From NCBI GenBank assembly GCA_902464375.1, contig CABQIM010000040.1:1-15414 (forward strand): a stretch of DNA of 15,414 bases, given 5' to 3'. The notes under the pieces were generated by a model. It saw only the letters and a list, made by a program, of their open reading frames with translations. It was not told the DNA's origin and did no database searches. The first letter of the stretch is position 1; every line of letters starts with the position of its first letter. The position numbers were made by a program, and so were the translations under genes. Positions 7,934 to 14,105 of this stretch are shown here, piece by piece. The DNA comes from an uncultured bacterium (lineage in GTDB: Bacteria > Cyanobacteriota > Vampirovibrionia > Gastranaerophilales > Gastranaerophilaceae).

Positions 7934-8578
7934 TTACCCCTCTACAATATAACAGTTGTACCCCTTTTTGCTTAACTCTTTTTTCAACTTTTCAGCGTTT
8001 TTTCTGCTACGAAATGCCCCTACTTGCACCTTATAAAATTTCTTTATGTTCGTTAATTCCGCAAACTGGGATTTTCCGTCTGCAATACAGATACCTTTTG
8101 CGATTGCTCTACCCAGTTCTTTTTCGTGGTTGTCAATCCATTTTTCAGTATCGTCATTATCGTGAAATTCACATTCGAGATAAGCTGTCACACATTTTGT
8201 TGCATTAATTTCATATAGATTATTTGTTGTTTGTACACCTTTATCTTCTGTTGGAGTGAGTTCAGCTACTTCATTGTATATGTTGTTCACATATCTATTA
8301 TTTATTGTACCTGGATAACATAACATTAAAGTACCGTGGCCACCTCCAGCATTTGTATGAATCGGGATATGTAAATCTGCCCCCCATTCGTTACTTTCTT
8401 TTACTCTGTCTTTATAGGTATTTTCTGCTACTGATGAACCAACCTTAACTTCATACCCATTCAATTCTAAATATGCTCTCGCATAATCCGCAATCTTGAT
8501 ACAATGAAAAGCTTCTGAATGTTTACCACCAGCTACAATATTGCTCCACTGGTCTGACGGTGAAAGATATACTTTCAT
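7934..8578 (-). CDS. Endolysin: N-acetylmuramoyl-L-alanine amidase (Amidase_3) with short SPOR-like C-terminus
   Basis: This 214-aa enzyme would cut the amide bond between MurNAc and the stem peptide to lyse the cell. Residues 1-165 fit the zinc amidase type 3 fold: YLSPSDQ at the start, DLHIPIHTNAGGG (68-80) with the zinc ligand H74, and YLECEFHDN (133-141) with the probable catalytic E135. The first zinc ligands are less clear; H20 and E22 (GGKHSEAF) are candidates. Residues 181-214 (FYKVQVGAFRSRKNAEKLKK and on to the end) read as one beta-alpha-beta half of a SPOR peptidoglycan-binding domain, which is normally about 70 residues. The ATG lies 6 nt after the holin stop, with its AGGAG inside the holin 3' end; the stop is 1 nt before the tail hydrolase ATG. 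Confidence 0.87.
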   Translation of the reverse strand: MKVYLSPSDQWSNIVAGGKHSEAFHCIKIADYARAYLELNGYEVKVGSSVAENTYKDRVKESNEWGADLHIPIHTNAGGGHGTLMLCYPGTINNRYVNNIYNEVAELTPTEDKGVQTTNNLYEINATKCVTAYLECEFHDNDDTEKWIDNHEKELGRAIAKGICIADGKSQFAELTNIKKFYKVQVGAFRSRKNAEKLKKELSKKGYNCYIVEG

Positions 8579-8584
8579 TTTTAA

Positions 8585-8929
8585 TCACTCCTTATTAATG
8601 TCTGAAATATGAAATAGCTCCATTAGTTTGTCTGGCAAAATGTCTGAATTAATTTTACAGATATTTTCCAGAATTGAAACTAATTCAGTTGTGCATACGT
8701 AAAGGATTATAATCGGAAGTATTGATACATCTATATGAAAACCAATATATTTCCCTTGTGTATCAACCAACCATGCTACAATGTAGCAAAGTATAAAGCC
8801 AATTTTTTTGAATAATCCATCACGTAGTTTTGCTGATTTAATGTCTTTTGATTTTACCGCGGAAATAATACCTGTGACTAAATCAAGAGCATTAAAAATC
8901 AGCGCAATAATAACAGGGTAAAACTGCAT
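8585..8929 (-). CDS. Holin (phage holin family 4-like)
   Basis: From this start the protein is 114 aa and begins directly with a hydrophobic segment (FYPVIIALIFNALDLVTGII), then a short basic loop (KSKDIKSAKLRDGLFKK), then two more membrane segments (GFILCYIVAWLVD and SILPIIILYVCTTELVSIL) and a charged C-terminal tail. That layout is typical of the TcdE-like holin family. The frame stays open to an ATG at 8956, but the predicted transcription start is about 8958, which leaves no room for a ribosome site there; the internal ATG at 8929 has GAGGAAG upstream, with rather long spacing. I therefore prefer 8929. The holin makes the membrane lesion that releases the amidase encoded next. It is the first gene of the late operon. 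Confidence 0.82.
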   Translation of the reverse strand: MQFYPVIIALIFNALDLVTGIISAVKSKDIKSAKLRDGLFKKIGFILCYIVAWLVDTQGKYIGFHIDVSILPIIILYVCTTELVSILENICKINSDILPDKLMELFHISDINKE

Positions 8930-8964
8930 ACTTTTTTCACTTCCTCTCTTATTCATTTTAATTT

Positions 8965-8993
8965 ATTATAAACTAAATCTTGAAAAATGTCAA
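8965..8993 (-). promoter_or_regulatory. Late-operon promoter
   Basis: On the minus strand a perfect TTGACA (8988-8993) is separated by 17 nt from a perfect TATAAT (8965-8970). The expected start is near 8958, just before the holin gene. This should be read by the host sigma-A polymerase without an activator. It is the only clear promoter for the block from holin to fiber. Confidence 0.85.
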
Positions 8994-9008
8994 TAGGTGT
9001 GATATAAT
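8980..9008 (+). promoter_or_regulatory. Packaging ATPase promoter, interleaved with the late promoter
   Basis: On the plus strand TTGAAA (8980-8985) and TATAAT (9003-9008) are 17 nt apart, with a TGA just before the -10 box giving an extended -10 (TGATATAAT). The expected start is about 9015, immediately before the AAGGAAAGGAG ribosome site. Its -35 lies inside the spacer of the minus-strand promoter and the reverse is also true, so both cannot be occupied at once. Confidence 0.82.
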
Positions 9009-9035
9009 TTAATAAGGAAAGGAGCAATAAATTTT

Positions 9036-10070
9036 ATGAGCAAATACTATGATGGAACTAAACTTTTGTCAATGCTTGATATAAATGGAAATAAACCAGA
9101 AATATACATGTGTACAACTAATCGTACTGGTGGAAAAACAACCTATTTTGGTAGACTGTGCGTTAACAGATTTCTTGATAAAAATGAAAAGTTTGGACTT
9201 TTATATAGGTACAATTATGAACTAGACGACATTGTTGATAAATTCTATAAAGATTTAGGCAGTTTATTCTTTCCTAGTTATACTATGACTTCAAAAAGAA
9301 GAGCAAAAGGAACGTTTCAAGAGTTGTTTTTGAACGAAAAAAGTTGTGGGTATGCTTTGAGTTTAAACAATGCAGACCAAATCAAAAAATATAGCCACTT
9401 ATTTTCAGACATTCAGCGAATGATTTTTGACGAATTTCAGAGCGAAACAAATCACTATTGCGATAATGAAACTAAGAAATTTATAAGTATTCACACATCC
9501 ATAGCTAGAGGACAAGGCGAACAAGTTCGATATGTCCCAGTTTATATGTTAAGCAATCCAGTCAGCATTATAAATCCATACTATGTTGAAATGGGCATTT
9601 CTAGTAGGCTCAAAGACGACACAAAGTTTTTAAGGGGGGACGGCTTTGTACTTGAACAGGGATATATTGAAAGTGCAAGTATAGAGCAAAAAAATAGCGG
9701 ATTTAACAGAGCTTTTTCTAAAAATAGCTATACTGCCTATAGTAGTGAATGCGTGTATCTGAATGATAACAAGGCTTTTGTTGAAAAACCAGCTGGAAAG
9801 TCAAAATACCTTTGTACTTTAAGATATAAAGGAAGTGACTTTGCGTTACGCGAATATACTGAAAGTGGTCTAATCTACTGTGACGACAAGGCAGATAGTT
9901 CTTTTTTAACTAGAATTTCAGTCACGACTGACGACCATAATATAAATTATGTTATGTTGAAACGTAATGATTTCTTTTTATCGAATTTGCGCTATTTCTT
10001 TGAGCATGGTTGTTTTCGATTTAAAGATATGCGTTGCAAGGAAGCTGTGTTATCAGCTTTAAGTTATTAG
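9036..10070 (+). CDS. DNA packaging ATPase (phi29 gp16-like encapsidation protein)
   Basis: This 344-aa protein is the motor that pumps DNA into the prohead. Walker A is seen as TNRTGGKTT with K34 and T35; Walker B is RMIFDEF with D132 and E133; TSIARGQGEQ supplies a candidate arginine finger R158, and MLSNP (171-175) resembles the sensor strand. Length is close to phi29 gp16 (332 aa). It is the only gene on the plus strand, has its own promoter and a strong AAGGAAAGGAG site, and is followed within a base or two by the candidate packaging RNA and then a terminator. In phi29 the ATPase is the last gene of the late operon in the same direction, so its inversion here is a real difference in layout. 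Confidence 0.9.
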   Translation: MSKYYDGTKLLSMLDINGNKPEIYMCTTNRTGGKTTYFGRLCVNRFLDKNEKFGLLYRYNYELDDIVDKFYKDLGSLFFPSYTMTSKRRAKGTFQELFLNEKSCGYALSLNNADQIKKYSHLFSDIQRMIFDEFQSETNHYCDNETKKFISIHTSIARGQGEQVRYVPVYMLSNPVSIINPYYVEMGISSRLKDDTKFLRGDGFVLEQGYIESASIEQKNSGFNRAFSKNSYTAYSSECVYLNDNKAFVEKPAGKSKYLCTLRYKGSDFALREYTESGLIYCDDKADSSFLTRISVTTDDHNINYVMLKRNDFFLSNLRYFFEHGCFRFKDMRCKEAVLSALSY

Positions 10071-10183
10071 GTATCTGCTTTTGTTTCCATTAATGAATAA
10101 ACAGGGTAGCACGGTTGAAAAATACTGCCTGTTTACTTTTCGGTTGCGCTGACCGCTTTAAATGGTACAAAAGTTACAGATAT
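10071..10183 (+). ncRNA. Candidate packaging RNA (pRNA-like three-way junction)
   Basis: About 112 nt fold into a three-way junction. P1 joins the ends: TATCTG (10072-10077) with CAGATA (10177-10182), CTTTTGT (10078-10084) with ACAAAAG (10167-10173), and CCATT (10087-10091) with AATGG (10161-10165); a 3-nt bulge TTA (10174-10176) and a small internal loop interrupt it. P2 is TAAACAGG (10098-10105) with CCTGTTTA (10128-10135), capped by GTA/TAC and a 14-nt loop. P3 is CGGT (10141-10144) with ACCG (10152-10155). phi29 pRNA is about 120 nt, has a paired-end helix with a 3-nt bulge and two loop-bearing arms, and is needed for packaging. Position directly behind the ATPase gene supports the call. 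Base pairing was found by eye; it could instead be a 3' UTR structure. Confidence 0.6.
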
Positions 10184-10184
10184 A

Positions 10185-10231
10185 AAAATAGCGTGAGTAA
10201 AGAAGATTTTTTCTTCTCCTCACGCTATTTT
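10185..10231. terminator. Strong bidirectional terminator between converging transcripts
   Basis: A perfect 13-bp stem (AAAATAGCGTGAG at 10185-10197, CTCACGCTATTTT at 10219-10231) is extended by AGAAGA/TCTTCT (10201-10206, 10212-10217). The plus strand continues into TATTTTATATTTC and the minus strand into a T-rich run, so it can stop both the ATPase/RNA transcript and the early operon coming from the right. Confidence 0.9.
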
Positions 10232-10234
10232 ATT

Positions 10235-10384
10235 TTATATTTCTTTTTCACATTTTATTAAATACTCTTTAGTTTTTTCTGGCGTTGTGTTGTACTCTTT
10301 GCATGTTTCCTCTAAAACGCAATGCTCACAGTCTGTGTTATCACATTCTTCTATTAGAAAACCTAATAACTCACCATATGTCAT
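10235..10384 (-). CDS. 49-aa cysteine-rich protein, possible zinc-binding
   Basis: The frame starts at 10384 and ends with TAA at 10235-10237, beside the terminator, as the last gene of the early operon. The ribosome site GAGG overlaps the stop of the DNA polymerase gene. The product begins MTYGELLGFLIEECDNTDCE and contains C14, C19, C22 and C28 in the spacing C-x4-C-x2-C-x5-C, plus C45. Such compact Cys clusters often bind zinc or an iron-sulfur cluster. It has no other recognisable domain. By position it matches phi29 gene 1, a small protein downstream of the polymerase, but I see no sequence reason to equate them. Confidence 0.7.
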   Translation of the reverse strand: MTYGELLGFLIEECDNTDCEHCVLEETCKEYNTTPEKTKEYLIKCEKEI

Positions 10385-10388
10385 ATTT

Positions 10389-12377
10389 TTACCTCATTTC
10401 ATAAGTAGTATTCACAAGTAATACGCCTCCACGTATGCGAATTGGTCTAAGCTTATCTGGCACTTTCAACCCAACTTTAAAGTCGCTATAATCTCTAACA
10501 ATCGGCTTGTTGTTTTTATCAAATAAAAATTCTTTTTCTTCATCACTCCAGTTTTCATTTACATCAGCTGTACCTTGCATAGATATTTCAAACAAATCTT
10601 TGCATTTTTTCGGCATACCAGCACATTTAATATTGTTGTATTGTTTACTTTCTTCTAATGGTATAAGATTTTCGTGTGTAACGTGTTCAATATAAGTTTT
10701 CTGCCTTGTAAATATAGCTTTATCCCAACAACTTTCTAATTTCCAGCAACAAAATTCTTTGTCGTCTACTTCAATTCCTTTTATTTCTTGCGGTAATAAA
10801 TCACAATGTATGCTGTCTGTATCTGCGTATATAAACCCCCTTTTTTCTGCTCCATAATAATTTTTCTGTGCAGCTCGTATTGTAAAATTTCTTGAATATG
10901 ATGTAATAGCAGAGCCTATAGCAATATAACCCGGCTTCTTTTCGTTTTCTACTACTTGCATAAATCCTATAGATTTATCGTCTTTAACGTATGCAATCTT
11001 AAAAGAAGAATCGGTGCTACTTGCCATTTTCCCATATAGGTTATTTAAAAATAGCTTTGCTAACTCTCTTAACGCACCTTTACTTTCCTTTTTTATTTTA
11101 GCGTATTTGTTGATGTATTCGTCAAAAATACCAACCATAGAATAAAAGTAACAGCCATCAATAATTTCAAAATCAACTAACTCATAGTGCTCTTTTATTA
11201 GTTGATAATCTGTCATGGTTAAAGTTAGTTCAACTTTAGCCTGTTGTATATTTCCGTTTTTATCTATGTAATACGGAAACTTTTGACCGTTTTCATGGTT
11301 ATATACGTCGCTATCTTCTAGTGATTCTGTACCTTTATATTTTAAATCCCCCTTTACTTGAATAAATGGCAAATAGTTGTCTTTTATGTAAAACCTTGTT
11401 TTTATTCTTACAAAGTAATACATATTTTCTTTTAGCGCTTCTTCTGGAATAAAATTTCCAGTCCAAAATTTTGGTAAACCTATAGGATATTTATTTCCGC
11501 TTTTACTACTCATCATAGATGGGTAAAGAGAATTTACATCAGCCGTTGTCCCATTCGTTTTTATTTTATTTTCTTTTCCTTTTACTAAATAGCACCAGCC
11601 CCCCCTATATGATTTCCGTAACCAATCACCGGCATTATCATATTTGTGTTCTTGTTTATCAATTTTAAAATCATATAGATTAGGAAACATTTCGGCGTAA
11701 TCTAATTGAATTTCTAAAGATGACCGACATATTTTTTTATATTCTTCCAAACAACATGAACCTATGGTTAATTTATTATGCCCTTGTTTAAACATAATTT
11801 CTAGTGCTTCTTTCACGACAAGAACATCATTCGCTATATACTCTTGTTCTTCTTTTGTTATCTCGCAGCCAGCATAACGAAAGCCAGTATATTCCATATC
11901 TAATTTTTTATGCTTTGTACCAAAGCTTTCACCTATTCTTTTAACAGAAAAAGGTAAAAGTTTAAGAGAATCACGTATTTCTATAAAATGATTTTTTACC
12001 TTTACTATGATAGAATACCACATTCCTCTATCAGATATGGAGTATTTAAAGGTGTTATTAAACATTTTAAATTGCTGTTTCCATTTTACGTCAGTTTCTT
12101 TATCTCCAATTTTATCATATGCCTGTGTAAATTTTTTATCAACTAATAAATATGATAACCAAAAAGCCCCATCAAATTTTAGGTTGTGATAATATACAAC
12201 AACGTTGCAATTTAATGACACTAAATAATCAAAAGTTTCAGCTATACTATGTAGAATTGTTACTTTATCACTGAATAGTTCTACAAGCGCACTAGCCCAC
12301 ACTTCTGTGTTTACTTGCCCTTTGTACACAGTTGTTTCAAAATCTCCCATAAAATAACGATATTCACGTTGTTTCAT
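10389..12377 (-). CDS. Protein-primed family B DNA polymerase (phi29 gp2-like)
   Basis: This 662-aa enzyme replicates the linear genome from a protein primer. The exonuclease motifs are present: GDFET with D12 and E14, HNLKFDG with N65 and D69, and YIAND near 180-184. The YxGG linker motif is SYRGGW (256-261). Polymerase motifs: A, ADVNSLYPSM with D280; B, KLFLNNLYG (441-449); C, YADTDS (517-522) with D519 and D521; and KTY (560-562). All catalytic residues seem intact, so proofreading and synthesis should both work. It is about 90 residues longer than phi29 polymerase, the excess being spread through the palm and TPR regions. Its ATG overlaps the stop of the putative terminal protein gene by 4 nt (ATGA) and has no good ribosome site of its own, so translation is likely coupled. 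Confidence 0.96.
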   Translation of the reverse strand: MKQREYRYFMGDFETTVYKGQVNTEVWASALVELFSDKVTILHSIAETFDYLVSLNCNVVVYYHNLKFDGAFWLSYLLVDKKFTQAYDKIGDKETDVKWKQQFKMFNNTFKYSISDRGMWYSIIVKVKNHFIEIRDSLKLLPFSVKRIGESFGTKHKKLDMEYTGFRYAGCEITKEEQEYIANDVLVVKEALEIMFKQGHNKLTIGSCCLEEYKKICRSSLEIQLDYAEMFPNLYDFKIDKQEHKYDNAGDWLRKSYRGGWCYLVKGKENKIKTNGTTADVNSLYPSMMSSKSGNKYPIGLPKFWTGNFIPEEALKENMYYFVRIKTRFYIKDNYLPFIQVKGDLKYKGTESLEDSDVYNHENGQKFPYYIDKNGNIQQAKVELTLTMTDYQLIKEHYELVDFEIIDGCYFYSMVGIFDEYINKYAKIKKESKGALRELAKLFLNNLYGKMASSTDSSFKIAYVKDDKSIGFMQVVENEKKPGYIAIGSAITSYSRNFTIRAAQKNYYGAEKRGFIYADTDSIHCDLLPQEIKGIEVDDKEFCCWKLESCWDKAIFTRQKTYIEHVTHENLIPLEESKQYNNIKCAGMPKKCKDLFEISMQGTADVNENWSDEEKEFLFDKNNKPIVRDYSDFKVGLKVPDKLRPIRIRGGVLLVNTTYEMR

Positions 12378-13120
12378 TCTGGCTGTTCAAAATCCTCATT
12401 ATATTCTGATTCTAAATCTAAATCTTGTAACTGTGAGGGCGTTAAACTAGTACCTGTTAATATTTCCATAAATAATCTAGTTGCTGACTGTATTGCTTCT
12501 GCTTTACTGTCCCATAATACTATAGTTAATAATTCTGATAGTTTATCGGCATTTGCTTGTAATCTATTACCAATTTCTTCTTCACCAAATAACACTATTT
12601 GCTGATTGATTAAACTCAATAATAAACTTTGTGAACGTATAGTTTCTTGTAGTGCTACAGGTCTGCGTCTTTTTCTTCCTACCCAACTTGTGTCAATTTG
12701 TAATCTACTTACAAAATCATCTATTATATTTTTAAATACTTCTTTTCCCTCTGATGGTAGTTGCTCACGGTGTTTTTCTGCGTCTTTAAAAGACCAACTA
12801 CGGCGTTGTTTCTGTCTTTCTTTTCTAGCTTTAACAGCTTTTCTAGCTCTTTGTTTTCTTTCTTCTTTTAGTCTTTTCTGTGCTTCTTCAATTTCACCTG
12901 TCGATTCTTCTACATATAACGATTTTTTATATAACTTTTCTGGCGTTAATTTCTCTAATTTTCTTACACTTGCTTTTGTTACTTTTTTAGGCTTTTGTGG
13001 GATTATATCTTCCTCAAATATAAATCCACGTTTTTCTGCCCGACGAATAAATTGTTTGATTCTTTTTAGTTGTTTTGAGTATAACTTTTCTGATTCTGTT
13101 TGTTTCCGTTTCTTTGCCAT
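12374..13120 (-). CDS. Putative terminal protein (phi29 gp3-like primer)
   Basis: This 248-aa protein is directly upstream of and overlaps the polymerase gene, as terminal protein gene 3 does in phi29 (266 aa). The first 130 residues are very basic and helical (RKARKAVKARKERQKQRR region, and TKASVRKLEKLTPEKLYKKS at about 48-67), as expected for DNA binding; the second half is mixed and the last 20 residues are acidic. In this family a Ser, Thr or Tyr near the C-terminus carries the first nucleotide; several Ser and Thr are present (TGTSLTPSQ) and I cannot say which one. The call rests on position, length and composition. The ribosome site is an unusual run of seven G, 5 nt before the ATG. Confidence 0.65.
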   Translation of the reverse strand: MAKKRKQTESEKLYSKQLKRIKQFIRRAEKRGFIFEEDIIPQKPKKVTKASVRKLEKLTPEKLYKKSLYVEESTGEIEEAQKRLKEERKQRARKAVKARKERQKQRRSWSFKDAEKHREQLPSEGKEVFKNIIDDFVSRLQIDTSWVGRKRRRPVALQETIRSQSLLLSLINQQIVLFGEEEIGNRLQANADKLSELLTIVLWDSKAEAIQSATRLFMEILTGTSLTPSQLQDLDLESEYNEDFEQPE

Positions 13121-13125
13121 AATTT

Positions 13126-13163
13126 CCCCCCCTTTAATAAAATAAGGGGGGTTGCCCCCCCCC
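13126..13163 (-). terminator. G-run/C-run hairpin with overlapping G-run ribosome site
   Basis: In the minus-strand transcript a run of nine G (13155-13163), CAA, and six C (13146-13151) are followed by TTATTTTATT and then seven G (13126-13132), which is the ribosome site of the terminal protein gene. The C run can pair with the first G run, giving a terminator-like hairpin after the SSB-like gene, or with the second, hiding the ribosome site. Which pairing forms is inference. Confidence 0.55.
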
Positions 13164-13179
13164 TGTTAAATCAACTTTA

Positions 13180-13533
13180 TCAGATTGACTCCACATCAAG
13201 AACACAATTGATAAAAACACGTCCAGCTTTTGTTTTACCACTAATTTTAATAACTGTAAATGGTGTGGTTTCCATTACACTGTGAATATCACTGATTGAG
13301 CATTTAAAAGTTGCTGACTGACAGCTGTAAACTTTTTTCTCTGGTGTAATAATACTTAACACTTCTACAACTTCTCCGGTTTTTTCTTTCACATCATCAA
13401 ATGTTAGGTAACCATCAACTTTGATTTTTTCACCGTCTGCTACATCTTTCATTGATGTAATATCGGGGGATGTTGTCATAAGATACTTTTCAACTGGTGT
13501 AAACTCTCTTGATGTTGCTTTAATTGTAATCAT
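13180..13533 (-). CDS. Putative single-stranded DNA-binding protein (phi29 p5 position)
   Basis: This 117-aa protein has the size of phi29 SSB p5 (124 aa) and lies two genes upstream of the polymerase in the replication operon. It looks like an all-beta protein: YKVDGYLTF-like strands early (KIKVDGYLTFDDVKEKTGEV at about 37-56), then VYSCQSATFKCSISDIHSVM, and a C-terminal strand pair TVIKISGKTKAGRVFINCVL. This pattern suits an OB fold, and very similar small proteins occur in the same position in gut phi29-like phages. No motif proves DNA binding, so the function is inferred from position, size and fold style. It has a good AAAAGGAG site before the ATG at 13533. Confidence 0.5.
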   Translation of the reverse strand: MITIKATSREFTPVEKYLMTTSPDITSMKDVADGEKIKVDGYLTFDDVKEKTGEVVEVLSIITPEKKVYSCQSATFKCSISDIHSVMETTPFTVIKISGKTKAGRVFINCVLDVESI

Positions 13534-13551
13534 AATTTTATTCTCCTTTTA

Positions 13552-13851
13552 TTAGTTGTTTTCTGTTTCTGTTTTTCCTGTTCTATCTAACAGAGGACGT
13601 GCAAGCTCAACAAATTCCTGTTCTGTCATTCCGTAAAGTGTTTCCTCTGTTTCAGTATCTACAACATGTACGACTTTCAATGATTCAGTTTCCAAAAGAG
13701 GCTTTACCTTTTTCAGAATTGTTTCCTCATCTTTGTAAGTGCGTGGAATTGTAACAACCTTGTTGCATGGTTCTGCGTGTTCAATGTCCAAACAAAGAAC
13801 GTTGACTTTTGTTGTTGTGATGGTACGTGTAACCATTGGTAATCTTGCCAT
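13552..13851 (-). CDS. 99-aa conserved phage protein, phi29 p6 position
   Basis: I recognise this type of sequence (VTRTITTTKVNVLCLDIEHA, LPRTYKDE-like segment at about 36-43, and ETLYGMTEQEF at about 69-79) from small gut phages, but do not know a proven function. It is predicted to be two strands at the N-terminus followed by a helical region. It is immediately upstream of the SSB-like gene, and its length is that of phi29 p6 (103-104 aa), the abundant double-strand DNA-binding protein that opens replication origins; p6 also precedes p5. By synteny alone it may have a similar role. It is the first gene after the structured leader and promoter at 14065-14093, and has a strong AAGGAG site. 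Confidence 0.6.
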   Translation of the reverse strand: MARLPMVTRTITTTKVNVLCLDIEHAEPCNKVVTIPRTYKDEETILKKVKPLLETESLKVVHVVDTETEETLYGMTEQEFVELARPLLDRTGKTETENN

Positions 13852-14058
13852 AGCTTTTTTCTCCTTTTTCTTTAATTTTTTGTATTTTTATGCAACACCC
13901 TCTTATGAGGGAATAAAAATAAACGGAATTGCTCTGTTTTAATGTTTCACGTGAAACAATTAATGCGTACTAGCATACTTTTAAGTTTTTTGGGGTTTAG
14001 GTGGGCGGATTGAATACCGCCACACCTGTGGCAAATGTAACTTGTTATTCCTCATTAC
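13852..14058 (-). promoter_or_regulatory. Long structured leader of the replication operon
   Basis: About 205 nt lie between the predicted transcription start and the first ATG, with no open frame of note. In the transcript, a strong hairpin is seen as AGGTG, T bulge, GGCGG, an 8-nt loop, CCGCC, CACCT (13999-14027). It competes with a smaller hairpin GCCAC/GTGGC that uses the same GTGGC. A second stable hairpin, CCCTC/GAGGG (13898-13911), lies 47 nt before the ATG. Neither is followed by a T run, so they are not simple terminators. The perfect parS site lies between them. I do not recognise a known riboswitch. Confidence 0.5.
13943..13958. promoter_or_regulatory. parS-like site 2 (perfect)
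   Basis: TGTTTCACGTGAAACA is a perfect 16-bp palindrome and a full match to the bacterial parS consensus. It lies in the untranslated leader of the replication operon, about 100 bp downstream of the predicted transcription start, where no coding need explains it. Confidence 0.82.
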
Positions 14059-14064
14059 TTTTAT

Positions 14065-14093
14065 ATATTATCATATTTTGTTATAAATGTCAA
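14065..14093 (-). promoter_or_regulatory. Replication-operon promoter
   Basis: On the minus strand a perfect TTGACA (14088-14093) is 17 nt from TAATAT (14065-14070), which has TGA before it, giving an extended -10. The 11-nt sequence TATTGACATTT around the -35 is shared with the late promoter at 8984-8994. The start is expected near 14058. The promoter begins about 13 nt after the stop of the 90-aa gene. Confidence 0.72.
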
Positions 14094-14105
14094 TACTTTA
14101 TTTGA

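Noticed and set aside
7843..8208. 121-aa plus-strand open frame
   Set aside because: It lies across the junction of two well-defined hydrolase genes on the minus strand and has no domain or ribosome site.
8900..9100. Spo0A boxes near the promoters
   Set aside because: I looked for TTCGACA-type boxes because Spo0A represses phi29 promoters, and saw none close to any of the predicted promoters.
12606..13145. 179-aa plus-strand open frame
   Set aside because: It is antisense to the Lys/Arg-rich putative terminal protein gene; AAR codons read as Phe/Leu/Ser on the other strand. No ribosome site, and the terminal protein reading is far better supported.
13898..13911. Rho-independent terminator at CCCTC/GAGGG
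   Set aside because: There is no T run after the stem on either strand, so it is only a leader hairpin.
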